DNA of 64,000 nucleotides, from contig JAESUZ010000481.1 of the NCBI GenBank assembly GCA_017311185.1, positions 496,001 through 560,000 on the forward strand, written 5' to 3'. A program made the translations under genes and the position numbers. Numbering within the stretch: the first letter of the stretch is position 1; each line of letters begins with the position of its first letter. The notes under the pieces were generated by a model. That model saw nothing but the letters and a program-made list of their open reading frames with translations, ran no database searches and was not told where the DNA came from. Below, one piece after another: positions 32,569-43,097 of this stretch. This DNA is from Proteles cristata cristata. Its lineage: Eukaryota > Chordata > Mammalia > Carnivora > Hyaenidae.

Positions 32569-32614
32569 CAGCCTAATGCAACAGGATCACAAACCAAACT
32601 TTCTCAAAGCAATG

Positions 32615-32619
32615 ATTGG
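32615..32619 (-). promoter_or_regulatory. CCAAT box (NF-Y type), reverse
   Basis: ATTGG within AATGATTGGCCGG reads GGCCAATCATT on the minus strand, a full NF-Y consensus in the orientation of the exon. With the forward copy at 32564 it makes an inverted CCAAT pair, a common arrangement at bidirectional CpG-island promoters. Confidence 0.5.
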
Positions 32620-34797
32620 CCGGGCAACTCTCCTCAGTCTAACGCCCAGCTTTTTCTTTTGGGGGGGGAGGGGGGAAGGGGGAACGGAGGAATCCAGGAA
32701 TTTGGCCCTCACGCTCCAAGGCCACCCAAGATATAGGGTTGAAGGGAAAGGAGGGGGCTTTTCAGCTGGATGTCTTCTAAAAACAAAAGTGCTGTCTTTG
32801 AATTGTTTGGGGGTGCAGGTAGGTGCACAGGAAGGCTGGACAGAGTCAGAGGGTGACAGCAAGGTTCCCAGAGACTGCTTCCAAAATGACAAGCTGAGAA
32901 GAGAGAACAGCTCTCCCGTGGAGTAAACGGAGGACAGCAAACAGGACATACCAAAGACAGACAATAGGATGTGAGAGACAGAGGACACACAGGACCAGTA
33001 AGGAAAAGGGACTGATCCCTCTAGATCTTGAACGACCCTGTCCATACCATAGCCCCATCGTAAGCGCAAAAATCAAGTTAGAGGAGGGTGAGCAGCCAGA
33101 AGACAAAGCATTGGGCAAGGCCCCTGGGAGTTGTGTTCCTGGAGGCTGCTTCAGTTTTGCCTCAACCTGCAAGGGGACATGGACTAGACACAAGAAGTCT
33201 AGTATATCCCCAGGTCACGGAACCCAGAAAGTGAATCAACTCTGACAATGTCTGAAGATACGCTGACCCATTCGCTCCCTAGACGCAAGTACCTACAGCT
33301 TTAAGACACTGGCCTTAGAGCTGATCCACTTTATTGAGGCACTATCCATTGGGATTGAGTCTAAACCACCCCAACTTCAACAACAGCGGCTTGTATGGTT
33401 CATTCTCCCTTCCAGCCCAGCACATAACACTTCTCCACAGTTTACCTCTCTACAATGTAGAGATGGTAGCTTTCAACCAGACCAAGGGAGCCCAGACGAA
33501 TGCTCCGTTAAATCCACAAATCAATGCATCTATTCTTTGCCCCAGGAGTCCGAGATCCAGTGAGGAGCTGATGCCCAGCTTCCCTACCAGGGCGAAGGAC
33601 ACAGGAACATTTCATGAGTGTCCCAAAGCTGAGGAAAAATCACATTCCCAAAGACTACAAGAACTCACCGCGAGAAAATCTATCCCTGCAGTCAGCGAGA
33701 TGAGCATTGTCTGACAACTGGCCGCGGGTCCATTGTGCCCTGGAATGACCCATGGAGGAGAGCTCAAGGCATCAAGACACTGCACCGTCTCCAAGAGGCC
33801 AGGAAAACGAGGGAAGTAAGTTCTCCCCGGGGACAGAGATACTGTGGCCAAAATGCCAAGGCCGGGCCCACCTGTAAATGATGACACTACACCCCCACCC
33901 CCACCCCGCACGTCAGCTCATCTGATTTTGGATTCTCTGCATCCGGTCACTGGCTCACTCAAAGGTGGTTTGGCAGCACTCTATTTTAACTCCCGGACAT
34001 GACACAGAACAGAGAAACCCCCTCCCATCGGGTGTCAAACCTGGCAAGGAACAGCATACTTCCTCCCACTCTGGGATTGCTGAGGAGTCTGGACTGCGAC
34101 TTCAAACTTCAGGATCCGGAGTTAAGCCAAGGCGCCAGAGTCACTCACTGCCTTGGACTTCCTCCAAGCCCAAGGGCTTTGCAGGGGATCTGATAACTTC
34201 CCACTGGGAGGAACCTGCCTGTTGAGGGGCCTGCTGAAGAAAGAGACTGGAGCCTCAGGTGTTTAAGGGGAAGGAAGGAAATGGTAGAATATTGCCCTTC
34301 ACTTGGAAACCAAACCAAACCAAATGAAAAAGCAAACAAAAACAGGAGGATCAAGCTAAATGATTTGATAGGTATCTGGGGGGTGGGGGAGAGATTCACA
34401 AGGGGAGCAGGCCCCTGGCAGTTTATCATGAACATTCTAAATTTAAATGGATGCCTCTGAAAAGGCATTAAAGTCACCAAGCTCCCTCTTCCCATACACT
34501 GCAGCCACTTTTCCTGCCCACAGTAGATTCTGGACCTAAAATCTAAAATCCTAGGAGATTTAATTTCAACCTTGGGCACAGCAGTGGTTGAGAATGCTCA
34601 TTTACATTTCACCTGGCCTGAGGGAAAACCTCCCTCAAACTAAACCTGAAATGGTTGCCCTTGGCTCAGAAGCAGATACCCTGATTACCTCAAGCTCCTA
34701 GCCCTATCCTTGCTTATTTCCACTGGTAGTCCCTTCCCCACTTTTTTCCTTGAAGACATAACCTTTTCATCCACTGAAACCCTGTTCAAAATATATA

Positions 34798-34822
34798 CCC
34801 CCACCCCCACCCCCGCCTCAAC
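34798..34822 (-). other. Potential G-quadruplex (G-rich on minus strand)
   Basis: Plus strand has CCCCCACCCCCACCCCCGCC, i.e. three G5 runs plus a G2-G3 on the minus strand with 1-nt loops. Confidence 0.6.
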
Positions 34823-35014
34823 CCCTCCTCCCTGCCCAACTGTTCCTGTTTACTATGGCCCTATTGAGTAAGATGATAAATAGGGAACTGCTTTGAGAAA
34901 CAAAATCTCGCCAAAAGTGAGCTGTCATTACTGTTAAGACTTCAAGCATGTTGAGGGAAGAACTAAATGTCTCCTCCTCTGAGGTTCTTCAGCATCCTGT
35001 GTGTTTTGTTCTTT

Positions 35015-35160
35015 ACACGTCTATAAAGGAGTTTCATACATAATATTGGATCTTCCCAGTGACCTAGGCATGAGGTACAACTTTATTCAAGGCCATAGCT
35101 AAATAACCATAACAATAATCAAAGACAAAGCCAGAACTTGGACCCAGGTCTTCTGAAGCC
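35015..35160 (-). repeat. MIR relic
   Basis: GGATCTTCCCAGTGACCTAGGCATGAGG..GCCAGAACTTGGACCCAGGTCTTC, antisense MIR. Confidence 0.55.
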
Positions 35161-36412
35161 TGTTAGAGGCCACCAGAATCTCACCAAATGCATCATCTCT
35201 GGCAAACAGAGATCCCTGTGGCACCAGAATTTTACCAGCCCTGATATCAGCTGGGTATATTACGGAGCTGTATGCTGCTCTTCAATTCCCTCAGTTATTT
35301 TACAAGTGGGAAAATGGAAGCTTGAGATCTTGAAACACAATTTCCCAAAGCAGCTAGCTGGTGACGGGGTGAGGGCCCAGAGTTGCCACTCAGCACCCCA
35401 GAACCTCAGTCCCCTGCTCTCCTCTGCAGGCCTCGCCCTCACCACCTCTTCCCATATTTGGCTCTCAGCCGACTGTGGTTCTCTGGGAAGCTGACCTCAC
35501 CTCTGGCCTCCCAGACAGGTGTGGGCCAGAACAACCTGGCGTCCCTTCCCCCACGGTAGCCAGGCCTCTGACTTTAAATGAAAGGATCTCATATTACCAA
35601 GCAACTGTTGTTTATACTCAGCTCCCTTTTCCTGCAGCCACAGGACACCCAACAGCTGTCTATTACTTCTGGAGACCCACTAACTATAGTCTGTTGTCCA
35701 TCCAAAGCTTCAGGAGGGAACCTAAGTGAAAAATGCTAGCTGTGAGGCTAGATTTCTCCTGGGTGCACATCCAAGTGAGGGTGAGGTGGAAGTGGCAGGC
35801 GCAGGTGCCCATAGACCGGCCCCTTCATCCCACCTGCCCCAGGGATGCCAGGGGTAGGCAACTTACAAGAGCACAGAGAGGAACGTCCCCTCCAATAATG
35901 CTGCCATAAGCCAAACGGTCCCCATCCTCAAGGTTGGGGTCGCCTACACAACATGAGAACAACCAAAACCCAAGGGCTGGCCCACGTCACAAGGGAAAGA
36001 GGCAAGCAACAGATATACGTGAAGTAGACCCCGTTTAATACCAGAGGAGCTGGAAATCTGACAGAAATGTGAAGGATGCTGAGGCGCAGGGTTATTATCG
36101 ATCAAATACCAAGGGAGGGACAGCAGACCTTCCTCTCTGGCTCTCCTTCTGTTGCCGAACAAGAGGGAGTGAGCGTAGAGCTGAGTGTGGGAGATTCAGT
36201 TTGGATGATAAACATCTACAGAGAGTAAATCCAGTTAGGGATTGGAATGTAGGACCAAGGATGGAGAGAATGGCTTTCTCTGAACATCATTAAAGGTAAC
36301 TGGATCTTAGAGGCAGTGGCAGGAAAGAGATGATGTCTTAAAGGCCCTGTCCCCACCCAACCATCTAGGTCTATGAGCCCCCAGATTCTCTCTTTTAAAA
36401 AAAAAGCAGTTC
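35161..36412. other. Unassigned sequence
   Basis: No gene; overlapping frames of 61-118 codons at 35138-35730 and 35944-36293 lack any recognised domain. No young repeats. Confidence 0.45.
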
Positions 36413-36621
36413 AGGGGTGCCTGGAGGCTCAGTTGGTTAGGCGTTGGACTTCAGCTCCAGTCACGATCTCTGGGTTCAAGCTCTGCATCAGGCTCTGCGC
36501 TGACAGTTTGGGGCCCAGAGCCTGCTTCAGATTCTGTCTCCCTCTCTCTGCCCCTCCCTCGCTTGCATGCACTTGTGCACATACACTCTCTCTCTCTCAA
36601 AAACAAACATTAAAAAAAACA
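36413..36621 (+). mobile_element. SINEC_Fc-type SINE
   Basis: Plus-strand copy, AGGGGTGCCTGGAGGCTCAG to CAAAAACAAACATTAAAAAA. Confidence 0.9.
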
Positions 36622-37469
36622 TAAAACACTGTAATTATGTCTAAAACAAAGTCCATTTGAAGTGATGCATTTCTGGCCCCAGGCATTTTTATTACTGAAT
36701 ACTAAACACCTCCCTGAAACCTACAAACAGCATTAATAACTTGCTTGGTGAAACACATCAAGGACTAATTCCTAAGGTGGTGGACGAGGAGTCAGGAATG
36801 GGGAGGCAGGAGCAAGAATTGGAAAGAAGAGGCTTCAGCCCCTCCTGGTATCTGGCTTCTGTTCCCTTCCCTAATCCCTACCTCATTTCCTCCGTGCAGA
36901 AGCTAGCTACCGAAGAAGCCAGAGGAAACCACATGGGTTCTGTGTGGTCAGAGGAGAGCAGAGCGTGCGGGCTGAACCCCATCTAAATAAAACCACAGCT
37001 AGCCAGCCACCGCGACTAGCATTTCCTTCTGAGGAAAAGGAAGAAAAGGCCATAAGACTTGTATGGAGCCTCGGTTCCTGAGGGCAGGGCACTGTGGGGC
37101 CTCTCATCCACCAGGAATGCATAAGCTTGGCAGAGCGCTTCCGCTAGCCTTTGGCAGGGGCCAGGGTGAACAATGACGTCATCTCAGGAGGACTGTCACC
37201 AGATAAGCCTCCCTGGTTTAATTGCTCATCAAAAGGCTTAGGAGTCAAAGAAGAGTATTTTGCACAATAGTCAGCTGCCTGCGTTCTTGAACCCGGGCTA
37301 CCAAGGCACAGACAGACATCATCTCTTGTCCTCTAAGCCTTTCAAGGGCGATCTTTGTGCAAACCAAGGCCGGAAGAGACTTCCTGACGTCACCCTGTCT
37401 CCTTGCTGTCCTTGAAGGTATCATGATCTGGGCATTCCACTGTTTTCCTTGGAAAGGCCAACTGCCATT
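36622..37469. other. Unassigned sequence
   Basis: About 850 bp without repeats or a gene; includes two TGACGTCA-like words (AATGACGTCATCTC near 37172 and CCTGACGTCACC near 37382), which fit CREB/ATF sites. Confidence 0.45.
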
Positions 37470-37710
37470 GGTAATATAACCTAGTGATTAAGTGCACAGG
37501 CTCAAGGCATGCTATCTTAGCTTTAGGCCCCTTTCCACCACTTTACAGCGGTTTGGGGTCAGATTATTTCTCCATCTCGGCTTCCTCACCTGTAAAATCA
37601 AGGCAATTAATAGCACTTCCCTCCTGGGTTCTTGTGAGCATCAAGCAGAATAAGGCACTCAGAACAGTGCTTGGCACAAAGTAAGCAGTCTATAAATGTT
37701 AGTCCTTCTT
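37470..37710 (+). repeat. MIR, near full length
   Basis: AACCTAGTGATTAAGTGCACAGG, CCTCACCTGTAAAATCAAGGC, GTGAGCATCAAGC, CAGTGCTTGGCACAAAGTAAGC, ATAAATGTTAG in MIR order. Confidence 0.75.
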
Positions 37711-38157
37711 ATGCTGAATTAAAGCCCTTTATTATACCCGTGTTAAGAAGCATGACTATTCGTGTTAACTTTCAATTCAGTTTAACTCTGTAAGCAGTTA
37801 AGCTAGAGTACTGTGGGAGGTTCCTTACTAAGTGCTAGGAATACAGCAAGACAAGTAGGACATGGTTTGTGCATGGGGCACACAACAGACCAAGGCAGAA
37901 TTCACTAAGTGCAAAATATAAGTGCCAACGAGGTGTGAGTGGGAACAATTGATAGATTTTAACTAGAAGGAAAGAGGTGACCTGGGCAGGCTCCATGGAG
38001 GAATTGGTATTGAAGACAAAGAATGAATTTCAATAGAAAAGAAGAATAGGGCATTCTGGAATAAAGCGAAGGTTCTAGTAAAGGCACTGAGGAGTAAACA
38101 CTCATGAAGGGTTTTGAAAATAGGCAGAGATAAGTCAGGGCACATGGAAGGACATAA
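37711..38157. repeat. Probable L2-type debris
   Basis: CTAAGTGCTAGGAATACAGC, AAGAGGTGACCTGGGCAGGC and GGGCATTCTGGAATAAAGCG follow a common ancient-repeat order; strand and family are uncertain. Confidence 0.35.
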
Positions 38158-38171
38158 AAGAAAGGGTAAAC

Positions 38172-38400
38172 TTGAGAGACTTAACAGAAGACCATGGGGG
38201 AAGGGAAGGGGGAAAAAAGTTACAAACAAAGAGGGAGGGAGGCAAACCACAAAAGACTCTTAAATACAGAGAACAAACGGAGGGTTGATGGGGAGGGGGA
38301 AGGGAAGGGGAGTGGTGGGCATGGAGGAGGGCACTTGTTGGGATAAGCACTGGGTACTGTATGGAAATCACCTTGACAGTAAGTTATATTTTTTAAAAAA
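38172..38400 (+). mobile_element. Short L1 3' UTR insertion
   Basis: Only the 3' UTR is present: AGGCAAACCACAAAAGACTC, a G/A-rich tract at 38288-38332, GGCACTTGTTGGGATAAGCACTGG and an A-rich tail. Flanks AAAGGGTAAAC and GAAGGATAAAC are a degenerate TSD. Confidence 0.85.
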
Positions 38401-38457
38401 GGGAAGGATAAACAACAGTCAGATTAGTAAGCGTTCAAAGTTTAGATTTTATTCTTT

Positions 38458-38538
38458 TTCTTACATTTTTTAATTAATTTATTTTTTAATTTACACCCAA
38501 GTTAGTTAGCATAGAGCTCAATAATGATTTCACATACC
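38458..38538 (-). mobile_element. Very short L1 3' stub
   Basis: About 80 bp of antisense carnivore L1 end (TTTTTTAATTTACACCCAAGTTAGTTAGCAT). TSD TTTTATTCTTT at 38447-38457 and 38539-38549. Confidence 0.75.
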
Positions 38539-38549
38539 TTTTATTCTTT

Positions 38550-38904
38550 AAACACAGGGGTGCTATTCAAGTGCTTTTTGGGGGAGAGGGAGTGATACTA
38601 TCGATCTATATTTGAGGAACATCAATTCTAATGACTGTGAACTATGTCCTGGAGGAACAAAAGATGGGTACACAGAGGCCAATCTGGAGACTATTATTTA
38701 ATATTCTATATTTTGGAATATCAACCAAATGCACGGCAAACAGTTCAGGTAAAAGAGGGAGAAAATCTGAAAGAGGACAGGAGAAAAACACAGCACAAGA
38801 AGAGGTGGGCAACCGAAAGAGAAGCCCTCTGAAGATCTATTCAGAGATGCAGATTGGAAGGAAACCAAGAATGAGGGAGGATTCGGAAGTCAGGGAGGAA
38901 AGGA
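38550..38904. other. Unassigned sequence
   Basis: No repeat or gene identified; frames up to 121 codons run into the neighbouring MIR. Confidence 0.45.
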
Positions 38905-39445
38905 GTCAACATTTATTGAGTGCCAACTGCAGGCCAGGCTCTGGGCTAAGTGTTCACAAAATTCCATTTAACCCTCCCACCCACTCTGAGAAATAGGTAG
39001 CAAAACTCCATTTTCAGTGATAGGAGATTTTAATGTTTTAAATTTTTATTTATTTGTTTTCAAATAAATGGTTTAAAAATTTTTTTTTAATTTATTTTTT
39101 TTAATTTACATCCAAGTTGGCATATAGAAATGTTTTTTTTTTTTTAATGTTTATTTATTTATTTCGAGAGAGAGAGAAAGAACAGGAGTATGAGTCAGGA
39201 AGGGGCTTAAGAGATATGGAGAGAGAGAAATCACAAGCAGGCTCCATGCTGTCAGCACAGAGCCCAATGCGGGACTCGATCTCAACAACTATGAGACCAT
39301 TACCAGAGCTGAAATCAAGAGTCAGATGTTTAACTGACTGAGCCACCCAGATGCCCTGTGATGAGAGATGTTAGAAGGTGGCTTGCCCAAGTTCACAGAG
39401 CTAGCAAGTGGTGGATGGGCACATATTTAAACTAGGGTCTTGGGG
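38905..39445 (-). repeat. MIR relic hit by later insertions
   Basis: Left piece CAACATTTATTGAGTGCCAACTGCAGGCC..CATTTTCAGTGATAGG, right piece GATGAGAGATGTTAGAAGGTGGC..TCACAGAGCTAGC.. up to the target of the next SINE stack. Confidence 0.6.
39033..39356 (-). mobile_element. SINEC_Fc-type SINE with L1 stub in its tail
   Basis: A minus-strand SINE whose A-tail (reading T-rich here) contains a 50-bp L1 3' fragment at about 39076-39127 (AATTTACATCCAAGTTGGCATATAG). Outer TSD AGTGATAGGAGATTTTA (39016-39032) / TGTGATGAGAGATGTTA (39357-39373). Confidence 0.8.
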
Positions 39446-39658
39446 GGGGGGGCGCCTGGGTGGCTCTGTTGTTGGGTATTCAACTCTTAGTTTTGGCTGA
39501 GGTCATTATCTCACAGTTTTGTGGGTTCAAGTCCCACATCAGGCTCTGTGCTGGCAGTATGGAGCCTGCTTGGGATTCTCTCTCCCTCTCTCTCTGCCCC
39601 TCCCCCACTCACATGGTCTCAGTCTCTCTCAAATAAAATTTAAAAATATATATATTTA
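39445..39658 (+). mobile_element. SINEC_Fc-type SINE, first of a stack
   Basis: Plus-strand copy with tail AAATATATATATTT. Perfect 16-bp TSD AAACTAGGGTCTTGGG (39429-39444, 39659-39674). Confidence 0.93.
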
Positions 39659-39674
39659 AAACTAGGGTCTTGGG

Positions 39675-39823
39675 TCACCTGGGTGTCTCATCAGTTAAGC
39701 ACCTGACTCTTGATTTTGGCTCAGGTCATGATCTCACTGTTCTGAGTTCGAGCCCTGCCTCTGTCTGTCTCAGAATAAATAAAACATTAAAAAAAATAAA
39801 TAAATAAAACACAAAAGAAAAAA
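39675..39823 (+). mobile_element. SINE with internal deletion, second of a stack
   Basis: Starts immediately after the right TSD of the preceding SINE. It keeps the head and GAGTTCGAGCCCTGCC but lacks most of the body, and ends AATAAAACATTAAAAAAAATAAAT. Its right flank ACAACTAGTGTCTC looks like a further diverged target copy. Confidence 0.8.
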
Positions 39824-40121
39824 CAACTAGTGTCTCTCAACTTTAAAACCCATGCTTTTTCAATTACATCACATTTCAAAAAGATAAACAATACCAAACA
39901 CCATAATGAAGTCAGGCAGGGGGAAGACCGAGATAATTCCATTAGGTTTTGTAATTTGGTTATTGGTGAACTGCTAGAGAACAACAGCAGTGGAGTGGCA
40001 AGGGAAGAAATGCTATTGATAGCAGTTCAAGAGTAGGTAGAGAAGGAATAAATGGAGGCTTCAAGGTTATACCACTTATTCCAGAAAGCAGTGAAAAGAA
40101 TGGGTGACATCTATTCATTTT

Positions 40122-40326
40122 CTTTTAAGTTTACTTATTTATTTGGAGAGAGAGGGGGAGAGAGAGAGAGAGAGAGAGGAGCAGAGAGAGTGGGAAAGAG
40201 AGTCCCAAGCAGGCTCTGTGCTGTTAGGACAGAGCCCAACAGGGGGCTCAGTCTCAGGAACCATGAAATCATGTGAGCTGAAATCAAGAGTCAGATGCTT
40301 AACAGACTGAGCCACTCAGGTGCCCC
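40122..40326 (-). mobile_element. SINEC_Fc-type SINE
   Basis: Minus-strand copy; TSD GACATCTATTCATTTT (40106-40121) / AATGTCTAGTCATTTT (40327-40342). Confidence 0.92.
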
Positions 40327-40355
40327 AATGTCTAGTCATTTTAAAATAGCATTGC

Positions 40356-40564
40356 GGGGCGCCTGGGTGTCTCAGTTGGTTGAGTGTCCGACTTCGGCTC
40401 AGGTCATGATTTCTCCATCCATGGGTTTGAGCCCTGCGTTGGGCTCTGCACTGACAGCTAGGAGCCTGGAGCCTGCTTCAGATTCTGTGTCTCCCCGTTT
40501 CTCTGCCTCTCCCCAGCTCATACCCTGTCTCTCTCTCTCTAAAAATAAATAAACCTTTAAAAAC
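40356..40564 (+). mobile_element. SINEC_Fc-type SINE
   Basis: Plus-strand copy beginning 13 bp after the TSD of the preceding minus-strand SINE, making a tail-to-tail inverted arrangement about 30 bp apart. Confidence 0.93.
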
Positions 40565-41854
40565 ATTTAAATATCCATTGAGCATCTACTGTGTTAAACA
40601 CTCTTCTAGGATTTATAGCTAGATTATGAAAAGTAGTGTGTGTGTACATGTGTGAGAGAGACAGAGAGAGACAGACAGAGAAAAGAAACAGGGAGATGGA
40701 GAAGAAAAGGGGTGGGAAGCATTTAGGGCATAAGGGTAACGAATTTTTTTCCTTTTAATTTGTGTCTTTGTGTTTTATCATTGGTAGAAGTTATATTTCA
40801 GAGGAACAAAACATGCCTATATGATTATGCCTCTTAAAATGGAGTTCTGCCTGGATCTGCTAGAAAATTAAAGCTTAGTGGAGTATCTGGTAATCTAGCC
40901 AATCAATCAAAAAATGTTTAATATGCTCAGACTCTAAGCCTACCATAATACTGGGAGCTGTGATGGGTTTCTGGAAAGTTTCTGAGAAACTATTCATTTA
41001 TTCCTAAAAATAATTTTTGAATGCCCATCAAAGATGTCCCTGGCCTCAGTTGCTTCAAACCTTGTGAGGGAAGGGAGAGCAGAAAACCAATCCAGGAACT
41101 ATGGTTTGATATGAAAATCCAGTTGAACAGAAGCCATGTGTCAAATGTAGAGTGGGGCCATGGGAGAGATATCTTGATCCAGGGAGAACTTCATGAAGGA
41201 GGCAGTACCTAACCAAGGTTGAGGGACGGCACAGATGAAGGAGGTATGCTTCTAGACAGAGGGGCCACACATGGAAAGGCTGTGGGGTGTAAAAGAGAGC
41301 GCGGGATATTCTTGGTTACAAAAGAATGGTTGGAATCATAATGTTCAGTTGACTGAGGAATGAGAGCAAGAAACTAGATCTACTATAAATTTTCCTTCAT
41401 TCACCCATTCACATATATTTATGAAGCACAGTCCGTTCTAAGTACTGGAAAACATGGGCGCACAAAAGCAAGTCTCTGCCCTGAAGGAGTTTACATCTGG
41501 TGATCACAAAATTCTGGAATGATGGAACAGAGATTTTGAAGGACTGATCCATCATATTATCTCTGTGGCTCCTTCTGTTCTAGAAATTAGGAAACAGGCA
41601 CAAGGAGGTTATACATTTTTACTGAGTTGCATATCAAAAAGGCAATGCTTCCCAGATAGTAAACGGCTTTGCAAACAATGACCAAGACTCAAAGATCTAG
41701 AAACTTAACTCACTCAAAAAGTGGGGGTGGGGGGGAAGATTCCAAGGCTCTAGGAAATGATTCCTTTCAAGTGCTGAAATAACCACAAAAGGCTTTTATT
41801 TCCTACCTGCCCCTCAGGCCCTTCCACCTTCCATAAATCAGAAAAGAGGCCCCC
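40565..41854. other. Unassigned sequence with L2-like patches
   Basis: TG/GA-rich simple sequence at 40638-40690; L2-like text at 40575-40620, 41035-41330 and 41395-41505 (ATTCACATATATTTATGAAGCAC..CCTGAAGGAGTTTACATCTGG). No gene. Confidence 0.4.
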
Positions 41855-42072
41855 ACTTTTTTAAACAATTTTTTAAAAGCATTTATTCATTTTTGAAAGA
41901 CAGAGTGGAGGCAGGGGTGGGGCAGAAAGAGAGGGAGGAACAGAATCCGAAGCAGGCTCCAGGCTCCGAGCTGTCAGTACAGAGCCCGATGCGGAGCTCA
42001 AACTCAGGAACTGTGAGATAGTGACCGGAGCCATAGTCAGACGCTTAACTGACTGAGCCACCCAGGCACCCC
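41855..42072 (-). mobile_element. SINEC_Fc-type SINE
   Basis: Minus-strand copy near consensus; TSD AGAAAAGAGGCCCCC (41840-41854) / AGGAAAAGAGCCCCT (42073-42087), diverged. Confidence 0.92.
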
Positions 42073-42087
42073 AGGAAAAGAGCCCCT

Positions 42088-42888
42088 TCTACAGATAAGC
42101 AAACCAAGGTCCAGAGATGTAGAGATGTTTCAGCACAGTGCTCCAAATTGCTTCTAGGGTTGAACGGAACTGTGGTAACCTATTACCTTGAGATAGAATG
42201 CTGAAATGGTAAAAACTGCTCAGTTCTGATGGGAAACAACAGTCTGTTTGCCAAGCACCAGTAGGATACTAGCCTTTATATACCATTAAATATACACACA
42301 AAAAATTCACACACAAAAAGTTAGAATCGTTTTTGTTATGACTCCAGACAGAGCTGAAGGCTGGGCTCAGCAGAAACTTCTCGGCAGCAGCACCTGTAAT
42401 CCAGGTCTGGACAGCCCTGCTCACCGCACTGGGACCTCTTTGTCCTTCTACAAGGAATGCATCCGGAGGGGGTCTTGTAAATAATTAATTCCTGTAAAAT
42501 TCTGCAGGTAGTGTGAGCTCTTGCCTTAATGAAAGTCACGCTTTCAGATATTCCCACTTTTCAGGAATAGCCAGTTTGCTACCAGGGCCGGCCAGCGGAC
42601 CCTGGGTCTGCATTTCCCCTATGCTTCTTCTAAGTCGCTGACACTCTGGATCACTGCTTTCATCACTTGCCTCGATTCAGTGACTGCGCGGTATTTTAAA
42701 TACCCTGAAATTGGGATTGGGGCCTTGGTTACATTGGGTGAACTCCAAAGTCTAGGGTAGCTCTCAGATTCTATGAACTAGAAAGGTCTACTTTGCTTTA
42801 AGCAATCCTGGTGTGTGAAAACACAGATTTTAAAAATGTCAGAATGGCCATTCATATAATACAAATCATTTGTTTTACAAAGGAATCC
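42088..42888. other. Unassigned sequence
   Basis: About 800 bp without a recognisable repeat. A 73-codon minus-strand frame at 42336-42557 is Cys-rich but has no supporting features. Confidence 0.45.
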
Positions 42889-43097
42889 AGGAGCGCCTGG
42901 GTGACTCAGTAGGTTAAGCGTCAGACTTTGGCTCAGATCACGATCTCATAGTTCGAGGGCTCAAGCCCTGCATCGGGCTCTGTGTTGACAGCTCAGAGCC
43001 TGGAACCTGCTTCAGATTCTGTGTCTCCCCCTCTCTTTCTGCCCCTCCTCCGCCTCTCAATAATAAACATTAAAAACTTTCTTTTAATTAAAAAAAA
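42889..43097 (+). mobile_element. SINEC_Fc-type SINE
   Basis: Plus-strand copy; the CT-rich body is shortened and the tail reads ATAATAAACATTAAAAAC. Confidence 0.9.

Larger units (their letters stand above)
32396..35014. other. Upstream flank of the promoter, no repeat-derived gene
   Basis: SINE-free for about 4 kb to the right of the CpG island, unusual in this window and consistent with a constrained promoter-proximal region. It holds the CCAAT pair, a G10 run near 32663, and C-rich potential G-quadruplexes at 33891 and 34798. Frames of 100-177 codons just right of the island are GC-driven; none is protein-like. Confidence 0.5.

Noticed and set aside
31271..32736. Several long open frames (177-258 codons) on both strands in the CpG island
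   Set aside because: All six frames are open because the DNA is GC-rich. Only the minus-strand frame starting at 31912 has non-repetitive protein-like sequence and ends at a proper splice donor.
42336..42557. Cys-rich 73-codon minus-strand frame (CIPC, CCCRE)
   Set aside because: Cysteine clusters suggested a secreted peptide, but there is no signal peptide, splice site or family match.
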